Positions 1 through 8,754 of a DNA stretch of 64,000 nucleotides are shown one piece after another; within the stretch, counting starts at the first letter, position 1, and each line of letters starts with the position of its first letter. Made by a program: the position numbers and the translations under genes. Location of the stretch: positions 64,866 through 128,865 of IMG/VR virus record IMGVR_UViG_3300027792_000307. The stretch is one strand, 5' to 3'. The notes under the pieces are model-generated. The model worked only from the letters and a program-made list of their open reading frames with translations. It had not been told where the DNA came from and did no database searches. Source of the stretch: a virus.

Positions 1-10
1 AAGCGGAATA

Positions 11-703
11 ATGGTTAATCTAACAAAAGAAGATGAGGATAATATTAGGAGTCGTCTATATAAACTTGGTTATCTTGGTGAGGAAGTAGTATTAGATAAA
101 GATACTAACTTCATAGTTTCCGGTTTAGAGCGTTCAGGAACCTCTCTCATGATGCAAATGCTTCAGGCTGCAGGAGTTCCTATTGTGTATGATTCAATGA
201 GATCACCCGATTCTAATAATCCCAAGGGATATTATGAGTTATTTGGTGGAACAATAATTAATAAACTAATGAATAACGAAGAGAATTTATCTAAATATAA
301 AGGTAAATTTATTAAAATAACCTCTTATGGATTGAAATATCTTCCAAAAGAAAGTGTGTATCTTCCTGGAAACGGTCCAGGTAATATCGATAAGAAAAAA
401 TATAAAATCGTCTATATGCAAAGGAATCTTGATGAAATTATTGAATCGATGGAAAAAATGATGAAAGTTAATGAATCCAACAAAAAAGAAACACGGGAAC
501 TTCTTAAGAGATTAGAGGACTATATAACCGACTTTATCGAAGAAGATAATAATATATCTCCATTATACGTAAATTACAACAAGTTATTTAATGACCCCTA
601 CCCGGAGTTAGTTAGGATATGTAAATTCCTCGGAATTCCAGAAACAAAGACCAAAAAAATGATGTTTGTAATAGACCCGACGTTATATAGAGAAAGAAGG
701 TGA
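11..703 (+). CDS. Sulfotransferase-like P-loop protein
   Basis: The 230-residue product has a sulfotransferase-type phosphate-binding loop, SGLERSGTSLMM, at residues 37-48, followed by NPKGYYE at 70-76, a pair seen in many bacterial and phage sulfotransferase-family proteins. A second conserved stretch, YMQRNLDEIIES, lies near 135-146. Members use PAPS to sulfate a hydroxyl on a sugar or other acceptor; the acceptor here is unknown. It is slightly shorter than typical sulfotransferases (about 250-300 residues). It is the first complete gene of the sugar operon, so sulfation of a glycan is the natural inference. A non-catalytic P-loop role cannot be excluded. Confidence 0.75.
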   Translation: MVNLTKEDEDNIRSRLYKLGYLGEEVVLDKDTNFIVSGLERSGTSLMMQMLQAAGVPIVYDSMRSPDSNNPKGYYELFGGTIINKLMNNEENLSKYKGKFIKITSYGLKYLPKESVYLPGNGPGNIDKKKYKIVYMQRNLDEIIESMEKMMKVNESNKKETRELLKRLEDYITDFIEEDNNISPLYVNYNKLFNDPYPELVRICKFLGIPETKTKKMMFVIDPTLYRERR

Positions 704-705
704 GT

Positions 706-855
706 ATGTTATATCTTATTAAATTCTATCAGGACAATAAACTTATGAAGGAATTACAGATGGAAAATGATAGAATGGAAACGGCTGTCCAAGAAGCTAT
801 AGAGAGCCAGAAGGGATATATATATTGGAATAGGATTAAAGTGGAGACAGTATAA
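706..855 (+). CDS. Small hypothetical protein (49 aa)
   Basis: This short ATG-started frame fills the gap between the sulfotransferase-like gene and the nucleotidyltransferase. Its stop overlaps the next start (TAATG). The product begins MLYLIKFYQDNKLMKELQ and is rich in Glu, Lys and Gln, which suggests a helix. I recognise no family. Support comes from the exact fit into the gap, codon usage like its neighbours and translational coupling to the next gene. Confidence 0.5.
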   Translation: MLYLIKFYQDNKLMKELQMENDRMETAVQEAIESQKGYIYWNRIKVETV

Positions 856-1562
856 TGGTGGACGCAATAATTTTATGTGCTGGGATTGGTAAGCGTCTTA
901 AACCTTATACAGAAGATAAACCAAAGGCAATGGTTGAAATAAAGGGTAAACCAATAATCTCCTGGTTATATGATAGTTTAAGTAAAGTTCCGGGTATAGA
1001 TTACATATATATAGTAAGTGGATATAGATTTAATGTTTTGGAACCTTATGTAAAGACATATCTCGACCAGAATATTAGATTTAAACGCCAATCTCCTGTA
1101 AATGGAACTGCCAACGCTATAGCTCTATTAGAGAATATGATATCGAAGGAGTTTATTGTTTTATCTGGGGATACTATATATAAACCAGAGGATATTAAGA
1201 AGTTAGTTAATCAGAATAATTCCCTTTTATACACAGAAATGAGCAAGCGATTATTTGAATTCGGTACATTGGATTTAGGATTTCCTTCCAAAGAAGGGGA
1301 TGGATTTGATATCACTTATATAAATGAGAAGAGTTCTAGACCAACTTCTAATCTTGTAAATTGCGGGGCATATCATTTTGACCACAGAATATTCAAATAT
1401 ATAAAAGAAACGCAAGAAGATGTAAGATTTAAAGAAAAAATCATAACTAATAGCATAAATTTAATGATTGATGATGGAATTAAGTTCCGGGGTATATATA
1501 TGGATAAACTCCTGGAAGTTAGTTATCCAGAGGATATAAAAGAGGTGGAAAAGGAATTATGA
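855..1562 (+). CDS. Sugar-1-phosphate nucleotidyltransferase (HddC/RmlA-type)
   Basis: The 235-residue protein has the nucleotidyltransferase signature CAGIGKRL at 8-15, then KPKAM near 22-26 and a metal-binding Gly-Asp at 105-106 (LSGDT). These enzymes join NTP and a sugar 1-phosphate to give NDP-sugar plus pyrophosphate in the cytoplasm. The length matches the single-domain HddC group (GDP-D-glycero-alpha-D-manno-heptose synthesis), and gmhA- and hddA-like genes lie downstream, so a heptose guanylyltransferase is the preferred inference. Sequence inspection alone does not fix the base or sugar. The start overlaps the preceding stop. Confidence 0.8.
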   Translation: MVDAIILCAGIGKRLKPYTEDKPKAMVEIKGKPIISWLYDSLSKVPGIDYIYIVSGYRFNVLEPYVKTYLDQNIRFKRQSPVNGTANAIALLENMISKEFIVLSGDTIYKPEDIKKLVNQNNSLLYTEMSKRLFEFGTLDLGFPSKEGDGFDITYINEKSSRPTSNLVNCGAYHFDHRIFKYIKETQEDVRFKEKIITNSINLMIDDGIKFRGIYMDKLLEVSYPEDIKEVEKEL

Positions 1563-1720
1563 TGGAATTACCTAAAAAAGTTTTATTTGATAAAATTATA
1601 AATGATAGTTATCTCTTTATGGCTGTTATTGACTATATGAGAAGTAGAAATATGAAAACATTTGATGAATTTTATGAAGAATCTTTAGAATTTGCTAAGA
1701 CTGGAAATCTAAGGAAATGA
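1562..1720 (+). CDS. Small hypothetical protein (52 aa)
   Basis: The frame starts at an ATG overlapping the nucleotidyltransferase stop and ends overlapping the epimerase start (ATGA at both ends). The product is acidic and probably helical (for example FDEFYEESLEFAKTGN). I recognise no family. Perfect coupling on both sides and neighbour-like codon use argue for a real gene. Confidence 0.55.
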   Translation: MELPKKVLFDKIINDSYLFMAVIDYMRSRNMKTFDEFYEESLEFAKTGNLRK

Positions 1721-2655
1721 AGAAAATCGTAATAACTGGTGGAAATGGGTTCATAGGAAGTTCATTACTTCAATATCTATATAAGAAAGAATACGATTTA
1801 ATATACGATTTTGTTCTTATAGATAGGAAATTAAATCCCTATGGGGACAAGTATAGTAAGAATACAAAACTTTATCAATTGGATATAAATACCTGGTTGC
1901 CGGATTTAGATGATGTAGAGATTGTAATCCACCTGGCAGCTCTTCCAAGTGTAAGAGAAAGCGACAAGAGATTTAAGTCTGTTATGGATGATAATATCTA
2001 CGCATCCCATAATATAATCAAAAAATGTATCGAGCAATGGAAACCAAAGAAATTACTATTGGCGTCTTCCTCTTCAGTTTATGATGGTAGAGTGAATAAA
2101 CCAATGAATGAGGAATCTCCTGTAAGGTTATTATCTCCTTACGCTCATACGAAGTTAGTTATGGAACAAATGATACAGATGTATCAAAATAATGGTCTAC
2201 TAAAAGATATTCAAGTTGGATTAATGAGGATTTTCACAGTCTATGGACCAAGGCAACGAGATGAATTAGCAATCCAGGCAATTATAGATTGTTATCTACA
2301 GAACAAGGAATTTACTTTATATGGAGATGGAACTCAAAGAAGGGATTTTACCTATATAACAGATACTTGTTCCGCTATAGAATGTCTTATGAATAGTTCA
2401 AGATTAAATGGAATCTATAATATTGGGACTGGGGAGAATCATTCAATCAACGAGATTATATTCTTTATAGGACAGACATTAAAGAAAAATTTAACTATAA
2501 AGAATGAGGAACCAACTATCTACGATACTATGTATACTCTTGCAAATAACAAGAAATTACGTAAGTTAACTGGATGGCGTAAAGAGATGGATTTCTATCA
2601 AGGAGTTTTAAAACAAATAGAATGGCAAAAAAAGCAACTTACATCGCAGAATTAA
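1717..2655 (+). CDS. NAD-dependent nucleotide-sugar epimerase/dehydratase
   Basis: This is an extended short-chain dehydrogenase (312 residues, full length). The NAD loop TGGNGFIGS is at 7-15, the active-site serines are in ASSSSVY around 116-122, and the catalytic pair is Tyr142/Lys146 (YAHTK). The later MRIFTVYGPRQR is typical of the UDP-glucuronate/GDP-mannose/dTDP-glucose family. It would epimerise or dehydrate a nucleotide sugar, such as the product of the adjacent nucleotidyltransferase. Substrate cannot be assigned. Its 3' end overlaps the gmhA-like gene by 34 bases. Confidence 0.88.
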   Translation: MKKIVITGGNGFIGSSLLQYLYKKEYDLIYDFVLIDRKLNPYGDKYSKNTKLYQLDINTWLPDLDDVEIVIHLAALPSVRESDKRFKSVMDDNIYASHNIIKKCIEQWKPKKLLLASSSSVYDGRVNKPMNEESPVRLLSPYAHTKLVMEQMIQMYQNNGLLKDIQVGLMRIFTVYGPRQRDELAIQAIIDCYLQNKEFTLYGDGTQRRDFTYITDTCSAIECLMNSSRLNGIYNIGTGENHSINEIIFFIGQTLKKNLTIKNEEPTIYDTMYTLANNKKLRKLTGWRKEMDFYQGVLKQIEWQKKQLTSQN

Positions 2656-3164
2656 AAAAAGCAATTAATCAAATAGATTTAAAAGTTTTAGAATCTATAT
2701 CAGATTATCTAATATTTTCTGTAGATAATAATATTTTTTTATGTGGGAATGGAGGCTCTTCAAGTACATGCCAACATATAGCAAATGATTTAGTAAAGAT
2801 GTGCAACTTAAACGCAATTTGTCTAACAGATAATACTGCTACATTGACAGCTTGTGCAAACGACATTTCTTATGAGGCGATTTTTGATAGACAACTTAAA
2901 GTTATGTCAGGTAAAGGAGATATTCTTATTGTTATATCTGGGAGTGGTAAGTCAAAGAATATCTTAAGTGCCATAGACTATGCTAATAAAAATAGTATGA
3001 ATATAATTGCTATAATTGGTATGGATGGAGGAGAAGTTATTAACAAAAGAGTTGATAAGTTAATTCATATTAAAACAGATATGCAACATTTCGAGGATTG
3101 TAGTTTAGTTGTTGGTCACATTATTACTATGAATATATATGGAAACCAAAAGAAAATCATTTAA
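2622..3164 (+). CDS. gmhA: Phosphoheptose isomerase-like SIS protein
   Basis: The 180-residue protein is one SIS domain with the GmhA/DiaA-type loop GNGGSSS at 42-48, QHIANDL after it, SGSGKS at 106-111 and a C-terminal histidine (VVGH, residue 166) where GmhA has a catalytic histidine. GmhA isomerises sedoheptulose 7-phosphate to D-glycero-D-manno-heptose 7-phosphate. Transketolase, which makes sedoheptulose 7-phosphate, is encoded in halves downstream, and two heptose-kinase-like genes follow. DiaA-like or other SIS functions are possible, but the context favours heptose synthesis. Confidence 0.8.
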   Translation: MAKKATYIAELKKAINQIDLKVLESISDYLIFSVDNNIFLCGNGGSSSTCQHIANDLVKMCNLNAICLTDNTATLTACANDISYEAIFDRQLKVMSGKGDILIVISGSGKSKNILSAIDYANKNSMNIIAIIGMDGGEVINKRVDKLIHIKTDMQHFEDCSLVVGHIITMNIYGNQKKII

Positions 3165-3336
3165 AAAAGCAATTACTTGGACAATTATAGATAATATAGC
3201 TACGATAACTGTAGCTTATACATTTACACGGCAAATAGGTTTATCATTTGGAATCGCTATAATTTCTAATACTATAGAGATTTTATTGTATTTTATACAT
3301 GAAAGGGTATGGAATGAAAAAAATGGCAACATTTGA
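3139..3336 (+). CDS. DUF2061-type small membrane protein
   Basis: The 65-residue product matches the DUF2061 pattern: a basic start (ETKRKSFKKAITW), two hydrophobic segments (about 13-30 and 36-53) and the closing motif FIHERVWNE. The function of the family is unknown; it often sits beside nucleotide-sugar genes. It is one of very few predicted membrane proteins in the whole sugar operon. The start overlaps the gmhA-like gene by 26 bases and the end overlaps the next glycosyltransferase. Confidence 0.75.
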   Translation: METKRKSFKKAITWTIIDNIATITVAYTFTRQIGLSFGIAIISNTIEILLYFIHERVWNEKNGNI

Positions 3337-4222
3337 TATTTCGGTGGCATTTGATAAGGCAGAATATTTAAATACTCAAATAAAATTATTTGCTGATACA
3401 ATGAAAGATAATATTCCAAGAGACACCATCTTACATATTGTTACTAATAGGGATGGAAATGACCCATATTTATTATATTTATTAGAAAAGATACCTAACC
3501 ACAAACTATATATAAAGGAACCTCCAGAAGGATTAATATCAAGATGTAAATATCTAATAAATGCTCTAAAGGTGGATTGTAAAAAAGATTATCTTATAAA
3601 AACAGATTTAGATGTAATTCCGTTAAAGAATATTAATACTCTATTAGAAAAAACTCTAAATTTTGATATTTTAATACAGATGGAAAATCGCAGGGTAATC
3701 CCAGACGATAATATAGAAGCTAGGGTTTGGAGACAGGTATATAAAGCTATGAGATTAAAAGTTCCAGATATTAAGATAAGTTATATAGAAAGAGTGGAAA
3801 TAGGAAAACCCTTATTTAATACTGGGATATTTATAATAAGAACCTCACTATTAAATCATTTTAATGAAGAGTGGGCAAGACTAACAAAAATAGCTGAAGG
3901 ATGGATAGATATGAATATTCATCCAAACGAATTCGCATTTACAGCAATGGTTTTTAATTATGGTTGTAAATATGAATTAATGTCTAGATACGATGTATTT
4001 AATCCAATAGGACATTTTAGAAAAGGAGACTTTCCGAATACGGAACTTACAGAAAAGTGCCAAATACCAGAAGAAGTTAAGTTATTACATTGGCATAAAC
4101 CAAAATGGTTAAGGCATCTACATAATTATAATAAATTTAAGATTTTAAATGGATTAGATTATTTGACAGACGAATTTTGGAATACTCCGGAAGAAGTATT
4201 TAAGGAAAACTATGGATTATAA
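3314..4222 (+). CDS. Glycosyltransferase, GT-A-like
   Basis: The product of about 302 residues has a DxD-type motif, KTDLDVIPL, with the acidic residues near 98-100, as in GT-A enzymes that bind a nucleotide sugar through a metal. FNTGIFIIR and HPNEFAFTAMV resemble the acceptor-side segments of GT8/GT32-like enzymes. There is no signal or membrane segment, so it is cytosolic. I chose the ATG at 3314 because AAAGGG lies about 7 bases upstream; an upstream in-frame ATG at 3299 has no such site. Donor and acceptor are unknown. Confidence 0.7.
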   Translation: MKKMATFDISVAFDKAEYLNTQIKLFADTMKDNIPRDTILHIVTNRDGNDPYLLYLLEKIPNHKLYIKEPPEGLISRCKYLINALKVDCKKDYLIKTDLDVIPLKNINTLLEKTLNFDILIQMENRRVIPDDNIEARVWRQVYKAMRLKVPDIKISYIERVEIGKPLFNTGIFIIRTSLLNHFNEEWARLTKIAEGWIDMNIHPNEFAFTAMVFNYGCKYELMSRYDVFNPIGHFRKGDFPNTELTEKCQIPEEVKLLHWHKPKWLRHLHNYNKFKILNGLDYLTDEFWNTPEEVFKENYGL

Positions 4223-4859
4223 ATTCCTTGAGATAGCCGAACACCATGTTGTTCACGCAATTGGACACGAACAATTATTCAATAAAGATTCTATAATATT
4301 GGATTGTGGGGCCTGCGTTGGAAACTTTACACAGCCATTATGGGATAAGTTTCATTGTAACTTTTATCTATATGAACCAGATCCAAGGAACTTTAGGCAA
4401 TTGAGATATAGATTCTCTATATATCCAGAGATACAATTGAGAAGATTTGCTGTCTCTTATATAGGTGGAAATAGAAAACTTTATACAGGTAGATTCGAAA
4501 CTGCCAGTAGTTTATCCAGTTCTCATAGAGGATTGGATGGAAATACCACCGTAGTAGAATGTATTACATTAAATGACATACTTCAAGGATTTGAAATGAT
4601 AGATTTACTAAAATTAGATGTTGAGGGAGAAGAGATTTATATAATACCTACTTTAGACCCTTTAGAAATAAGAAAGGTTAGGCAGGTAGTTATAGAATTC
4701 CACCTACAGACTGAAATAGATGAATATGACGAAGAAAAAGTTAATATATGCAGAGAATGGATGAAAAAATACGGATTTATAGAAGTTAAATACGAACCCA
4801 ACATAGGAACCAATAAGGGGCAAGAGGCAACATACTTAAATGAAATTAAATTTGGATGA
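4212..4859 (+). CDS. FkbM-family methyltransferase
   Basis: This 215-residue SAM-dependent methyltransferase has motif I DCGACVGNF at 31-39, YLYEPDPRNF for the ribose-binding acidic residue, and the FkbM signature LLKLDVEGEE near 136. FkbM enzymes usually O-methylate sugars or polyketides. It overlaps the preceding glycosyltransferase and the next methyltransferase-like gene. It is the first of three FkbM-like genes in the operon, so glycan O-methylation is likely. Confidence 0.82.
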   Translation: MDYKFLEIAEHHVVHAIGHEQLFNKDSIILDCGACVGNFTQPLWDKFHCNFYLYEPDPRNFRQLRYRFSIYPEIQLRRFAVSYIGGNRKLYTGRFETASSLSSSHRGLDGNTTVVECITLNDILQGFEMIDLLKLDVEGEEIYIIPTLDPLEIRKVRQVVIEFHLQTEIDEYDEEKVNICREWMKKYGFIEVKYEPNIGTNKGQEATYLNEIKFG

Positions 4860-5532
4860 ATATAGGTATAATATTACAAGTGAACACGGGGAGAACGGAA
4901 TTTTATTAATTTTAAGTAGAATTCTAAAAGAAAAAAACAAAATTGGTGTGGAAATCGGAGCATCTGATGGAGTAACTAGTAATAATCTTAGACCATTTAT
5001 CTTCAGAGGATGGAATATTTATTATATAGAGGGAGACCCCTCCTTTTATAAGAAACTCTTAGATAATACTAAAGAATATATAAATGTTCACACAAAATTT
5101 TCTTATATATATAAGGCGGAAGATTTAAATAATATTTTAGAAGGATTTAACATACCAATAGATTTTGATATATTTTCATTAGATATAGATAACATAGATT
5201 ATTGGATATGGAAAGGATTAAAATACAAACCAAAAGTTGTTTGTATAGAATATAATTCTGATTTACCTGAAAATACAACTGTTATGAAAAGTTGTGTATC
5301 GCAAAGAAAAGATAAATCTGGTTTTTATGGAGCACATCCTTATTCTATATCAAAACTTGCAGACAGTAAAGGTTATGATTTAGTAAATATTACGGCTAGT
5401 AATATGATATTTATAAAATCCGAAATAAATGTATTTGAAAAATTAAATCCTATAGAACAGGTATATAGAAAGAGAAATAGAATAATTACAGAAGAAGAAA
5501 AAAAATTAATAACTGGAGACCTAGAATTATGA
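4840..5532 (+). CDS. FkbM-like methyltransferase
   Basis: The 230-residue product has GVEIGASDGVTSNNL (motif I, 38-44), YYIEGDPSFY and DIFSLDIDNIDYWIW, matching a branch of FkbM-like Rossmann methyltransferases often found in polysaccharide loci. The usual DVEG is replaced by DIDN, so the active site may differ from classical FkbM proteins. It overlaps its upstream methyltransferase by 20 bases and the next gene by an ATGA. Confidence 0.68.
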   Translation: MKLNLDEYRYNITSEHGENGILLILSRILKEKNKIGVEIGASDGVTSNNLRPFIFRGWNIYYIEGDPSFYKKLLDNTKEYINVHTKFSYIYKAEDLNNILEGFNIPIDFDIFSLDIDNIDYWIWKGLKYKPKVVCIEYNSDLPENTTVMKSCVSQRKDKSGFYGAHPYSISKLADSKGYDLVNITASNMIFIKSEINVFEKLNPIEQVYRKRNRIITEEEKKLITGDLEL

Positions 5533-6431
5533 ATATAGGAATATTTAATACCAGAGGTATAAACCAAACAGAGCATTTTATTCCTTTGGAACTAGAAGAA
5601 TTAAAGAGATTAGGGCACACTGTAGAAATATACTGGACAAAAGGTAGACATCCAACTAAAAAGGAAGCTGAATGTATGGATTTTGCTATATTTCATTTTG
5701 TTCCAACAGCTATGTTCTTTAGTAGGATAGGAGTTCCATTCTGTGTATTACCAACAGCAAATGATATATTTCCAAATGAGGGGGAAAACTTAATTTATAT
5801 ACAAAATCACCCAAACTGTAAATTTGTAGGGTATCAATCTTTCTACCACAAAAGGAAGTATGATGAGTGGGGGATTACAAAACCAATTGCTCATATTCCA
5901 CATTGTGTTAGAACTAAATTATTTAAGAGACAGACTCCATACAATCCTTCCGGGAAAATTATAGCTGGAGGTAGATTAATCCCTAAAAAGGGATTAGATA
6001 GACTCAAAGGAGTGGAAAATTTAACCATCTTTGGAGATGGCCCACTAATAGATAAACTTGGTCAGGAATTGGGGGCATCAACTAAATTTACTGGATATAT
6101 GGGAGCACAAAGTTTAAAAGAACTCTTTGAAGAGGCGAGTATCTATCTATTCCCAGCTATAGTTATGCCAGATGGGGATTCAGAAGGTATTTCAAATACA
6201 ATTAAGGAATCTATGCTTATGGAACTACAGGTTATCTGCACACCAATAGCAGGAAACACCGAATTTGAGAATATTGCCTTTTTATCTGATTGGTCTAAAG
6301 AATCCGTAGAAAGAGCTATAAATTCTGTCTCAAAAGAACCTAATACCAAGGGAAGGGCTGAAATACTAAAAACTTTCTCACCAGAGATATGTGTAAATAA
6401 ATTATTGAAAGCGATAGATGATTATAACTAG
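5529..6431 (+). CDS. Glycosyltransferase family 4-like (GT-B)
   Basis: This 300-residue protein has the donor-site features of GT4: AGGRLIPKKGLDRLKG, IFGDGPL, and a C-terminal acidic segment DGDSEGISNTIKESML preceding MELQVICTPIAGNTEF. It is shorter than usual GT4 enzymes (about 350-400) because the N-terminal domain is reduced. It is a paralogue of the gene at 30778: both share IPLE(L/I)EEL near the start, EWGI-KP, and (K)E(S/A)xLMELQV near the end. Cytosolic, sugar unknown. Confidence 0.82.
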   Translation: MNIGIFNTRGINQTEHFIPLELEELKRLGHTVEIYWTKGRHPTKKEAECMDFAIFHFVPTAMFFSRIGVPFCVLPTANDIFPNEGENLIYIQNHPNCKFVGYQSFYHKRKYDEWGITKPIAHIPHCVRTKLFKRQTPYNPSGKIIAGGRLIPKKGLDRLKGVENLTIFGDGPLIDKLGQELGASTKFTGYMGAQSLKELFEEASIYLFPAIVMPDGDSEGISNTIKESMLMELQVICTPIAGNTEFENIAFLSDWSKESVERAINSVSKEPNTKGRAEILKTFSPEICVNKLLKAIDDYN

Positions 6432-7371
6432 AACTCCATTTAGAATATCTTTGGCAGGAGGAATGTCAGATATTCCATCTTATTATGAAACGGATTATGG
6501 GTGTGTTGTAAGTGCAACCATAGATAAATATATTTATATAACTGTAAATAAACATTTTATGCCTTATTATAGGATAAAGTATTCAAAGACAGAAAATGTT
6601 GATAAAGTGGAAGAAATAGAACACGCATTAGTTAGAGAGTGTCTTAAATTTTTACATATAAATGATTATTTAGAAATAACTGCAATTAACGATATACCTT
6701 CAAGAACTGGACTAGGGTCTTCTAGTGCATTTACGGTTGGATTATTGCACGCACTTCATATTTATAAAGGAGATAAATTCGATAAAAAACAATTAGCTGA
6801 AGAAGCTTGCAATATAGAGATAAATATACTAAAAAATCCTATAGGTAAACAAGATCAATACGCATCAGCTTATGGGGGGATAAATTATATTAAATTTACA
6901 AAAGATTGTGTAGATGTAAGTCCATTAAATTTATCAAAAGATGTTATAAAAGATTTAAATTTATTTTATATAGGTAGAAGAGAACAAAATCCAGGAATTC
7001 ATGAAAAAATATCTATGAGTATGGAAGATAATAGAAAATATATAGATAAAATAAGGGATGTGGCGGAAACATTAAGAGAAGATATAAATAATAATATAAT
7101 ACATGATACTCTTGGGATATGGTTGAATGCTGGGTGGAATTGGAAACAAAAAGTTAATGATAATATAACATCTGAAGAAATAAAATATTTATATAAAATG
7201 ATACTAGATAGTGGAGCTGAAGGAGCAAAATTACTAGGAGAAGGTGGCAATGGATTTTTTTTGATATATTTAAAAAACTCTACGATAGAGAAATTGAATG
7301 AGTTTGTAAGTGTAAGACATGTTCCATTCAATATAGACTTCGAGGGATCTAAAGTAATTTATGAAAAATAA
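6418..7371 (+). CDS. hddA: D-glycero-alpha-D-manno-heptose 7-phosphate kinase-like (GHMP)
   Basis: The 317-residue GHMP kinase starts RTPFRISLAGGMSDIPSYY, a hallmark of the HddA/FucK-type GHMP kinases, and has the ATP-binding motif PSRTGLGSSSA at 94-104 and a C-terminal GEGGNGFFL motif. HddA phosphorylates heptose 7-phosphate at C1 to give the 1,7-bisphosphate. Together with the gmhA-like and nucleotidyltransferase genes it outlines the GDP-heptose route. Fucose or other sugar kinases share this fold, so the assignment is strong at family level only. Confidence 0.83.
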   Translation: MIITRTPFRISLAGGMSDIPSYYETDYGCVVSATIDKYIYITVNKHFMPYYRIKYSKTENVDKVEEIEHALVRECLKFLHINDYLEITAINDIPSRTGLGSSSAFTVGLLHALHIYKGDKFDKKQLAEEACNIEINILKNPIGKQDQYASAYGGINYIKFTKDCVDVSPLNLSKDVIKDLNLFYIGRREQNPGIHEKISMSMEDNRKYIDKIRDVAETLREDINNNIIHDTLGIWLNAGWNWKQKVNDNITSEEIKYLYKMILDSGAEGAKLLGEGGNGFFLIYLKNSTIEKLNEFVSVRHVPFNIDFEGSKVIYEK

Positions 7372-7813
7372 AAAACTAGAAAAAAGGGCAAATATTACAA
7401 AAATAACAGATAAATTATATCTATCTGGCTCTATTTTGGATTATAATTTATTAAATGAACTTAAAATAGAGGCAGTTATAAATTTTAGGTTAGAACAACA
7501 TGATGATATATACGAATTAACTTTTAGAGGGATATCTTATTTCTGGATTCCAATATCAGATTACGGAGCACCAAGAATGGACCAAATGGAGGCCTGCAAT
7601 AGAGTAGTAGACAAATTTAATAAGGTTTTATTACATTGTGCTGTAGGTAGGGGAAGAAGTGCAACTCTAGTAGCAGCTTATCTATTATATAATAAAGATT
7701 TTGATAATGTTGATGATTGTATTTATTTCATTACTAAAAAAAGGAAGTCTGTATCTTTAACAGAAAATCAATACAAAAAACTATGTGCGTATTATAAAAA
7801 AATGAAGATATGA
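7361..7813 (+). CDS. Dual-specificity/cysteine phosphatase
   Basis: The 150-residue protein carries the Cys-x5-Arg catalytic loop HCAVGRGRSA (Cys93, Arg99) and a plausible general acid Asp68 in PISDYG, so it is a small dual-specificity-type phosphatase. It follows the heptose kinase with an 11-base overlap. No HAD-type GmhB phosphatase is visible, so this enzyme could remove a sugar phosphate in the heptose route; that is inference. Protein or RNA-end phosphatase activity is an alternative. Confidence 0.82.
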   Translation: MKNKKLEKRANITKITDKLYLSGSILDYNLLNELKIEAVINFRLEQHDDIYELTFRGISYFWIPISDYGAPRMDQMEACNRVVDKFNKVLLHCAVGRGRSATLVAAYLLYNKDFDNVDDCIYFITKKRKSVSLTENQYKKLCAYYKKMKI

Positions 7814-8754
7814 CAATAAAAGGAATAATATTACACGGAATGGAATCTAATCAACCAAAAACTGTTTTTACACAAATAGAATCACTTAATTTAGAATTAT
7901 CTGGAAAAACAGATTTAGTTAATTATAATAACTATACATCTGAAGAATTATATAAATATCTCAAAACATTAGATATAGATATATTAATAGCTTATTATAA
8001 CGAATATCTTGAATATATGGTTCCATTATCAGAATTAGGAATACCTATAATAATGGCTTCTGAAGATACACAAAAAAGATTCGCAGATGGATTTTATAGA
8101 AAATTAGTGGAAATTCATAAACCTGACTGTATAATGATACAAAATAAGTGTTCTATACCAGCATTTAATAAGTATTTAGGAAAAGACTTTAAATATTTAT
8201 ATTTTCCATGGGGTGCAGACACGTCATTATTTAAGGATTATGGAGAAAAAAAGATATATGATATATCTATAAGTGGTAAATTTGCATCAAATATGTTTAG
8301 GAAGGAATTAGATGGTTTATTGAGTAGTAAAACAGATATTATATATAAAAGAATAAGAAATAACAATCCAGGAGTTTTATTACCATATGATGAATTTGCT
8401 AAAGAATTAAATAGAAGTAAAATATCTTTGGGTGGTTGCCTACAAAAAAACCCTTATTATGAAGGTATATATATAGGAAATTCATTTAAGAAAAATTTCG
8501 AGGTTCCTGCATCAAAAGCCTGTTTGATAAATACAAACTGGGGGGATAAAGAACTTATGGGATTCAAGGATGGAGAAAACTTTATAGAATTTAATAATAG
8601 AAGTTCGTTTTTAAAGAAACTTGAGTATTATTTGGAAGATGAAAACGAACTTAAAAGAGTTACAGATAATGGATATAAACATGTTATGGAAAACCATTCT
8701 ATAGATAAGGTTGTATCTAGATGTATAAACGATATAAGAAGTTTATATGAATAA
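7810..8754 (+). CDS. CgeB-like glycosyltransferase
   Basis: The 314-residue product resembles the CgeB/Glyco_trans_1_2 group: ISGKFASNMFRKEL in the middle, then NRSKISLGGC, FEVPASKACLINTNW and the C-terminal FKDGENFIEFNN followed by YLEDENELKRVTDNGY. These are GT-B enzymes that usually decorate surface or spore glycans. There is no membrane segment. It overlaps both neighbours (ATGA, then 8 bases), as part of the continuous operon. Confidence 0.72.
   Translation: MTIKGIILHGMESNQPKTVFTQIESLNLELSGKTDLVNYNNYTSEELYKYLKTLDIDILIAYYNEYLEYMVPLSELGIPIIMASEDTQKRFADGFYRKLVEIHKPDCIMIQNKCSIPAFNKYLGKDFKYLYFPWGADTSLFKDYGEKKIYDISISGKFASNMFRKELDGLLSSKTDIIYKRIRNNNPGVLLPYDEFAKELNRSKISLGGCLQKNPYYEGIYIGNSFKKNFEVPASKACLINTNWGDKELMGFKDGENFIEFNNRSSFLKKLEYYLEDENELKRVTDNGYKHVMENHSIDKVVSRCINDIRSLYE

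Noticed and set aside
3216-3419. 67-residue minus-strand frame
   Set aside because: Antisense shadow of the DUF2061 and glycosyltransferase genes.
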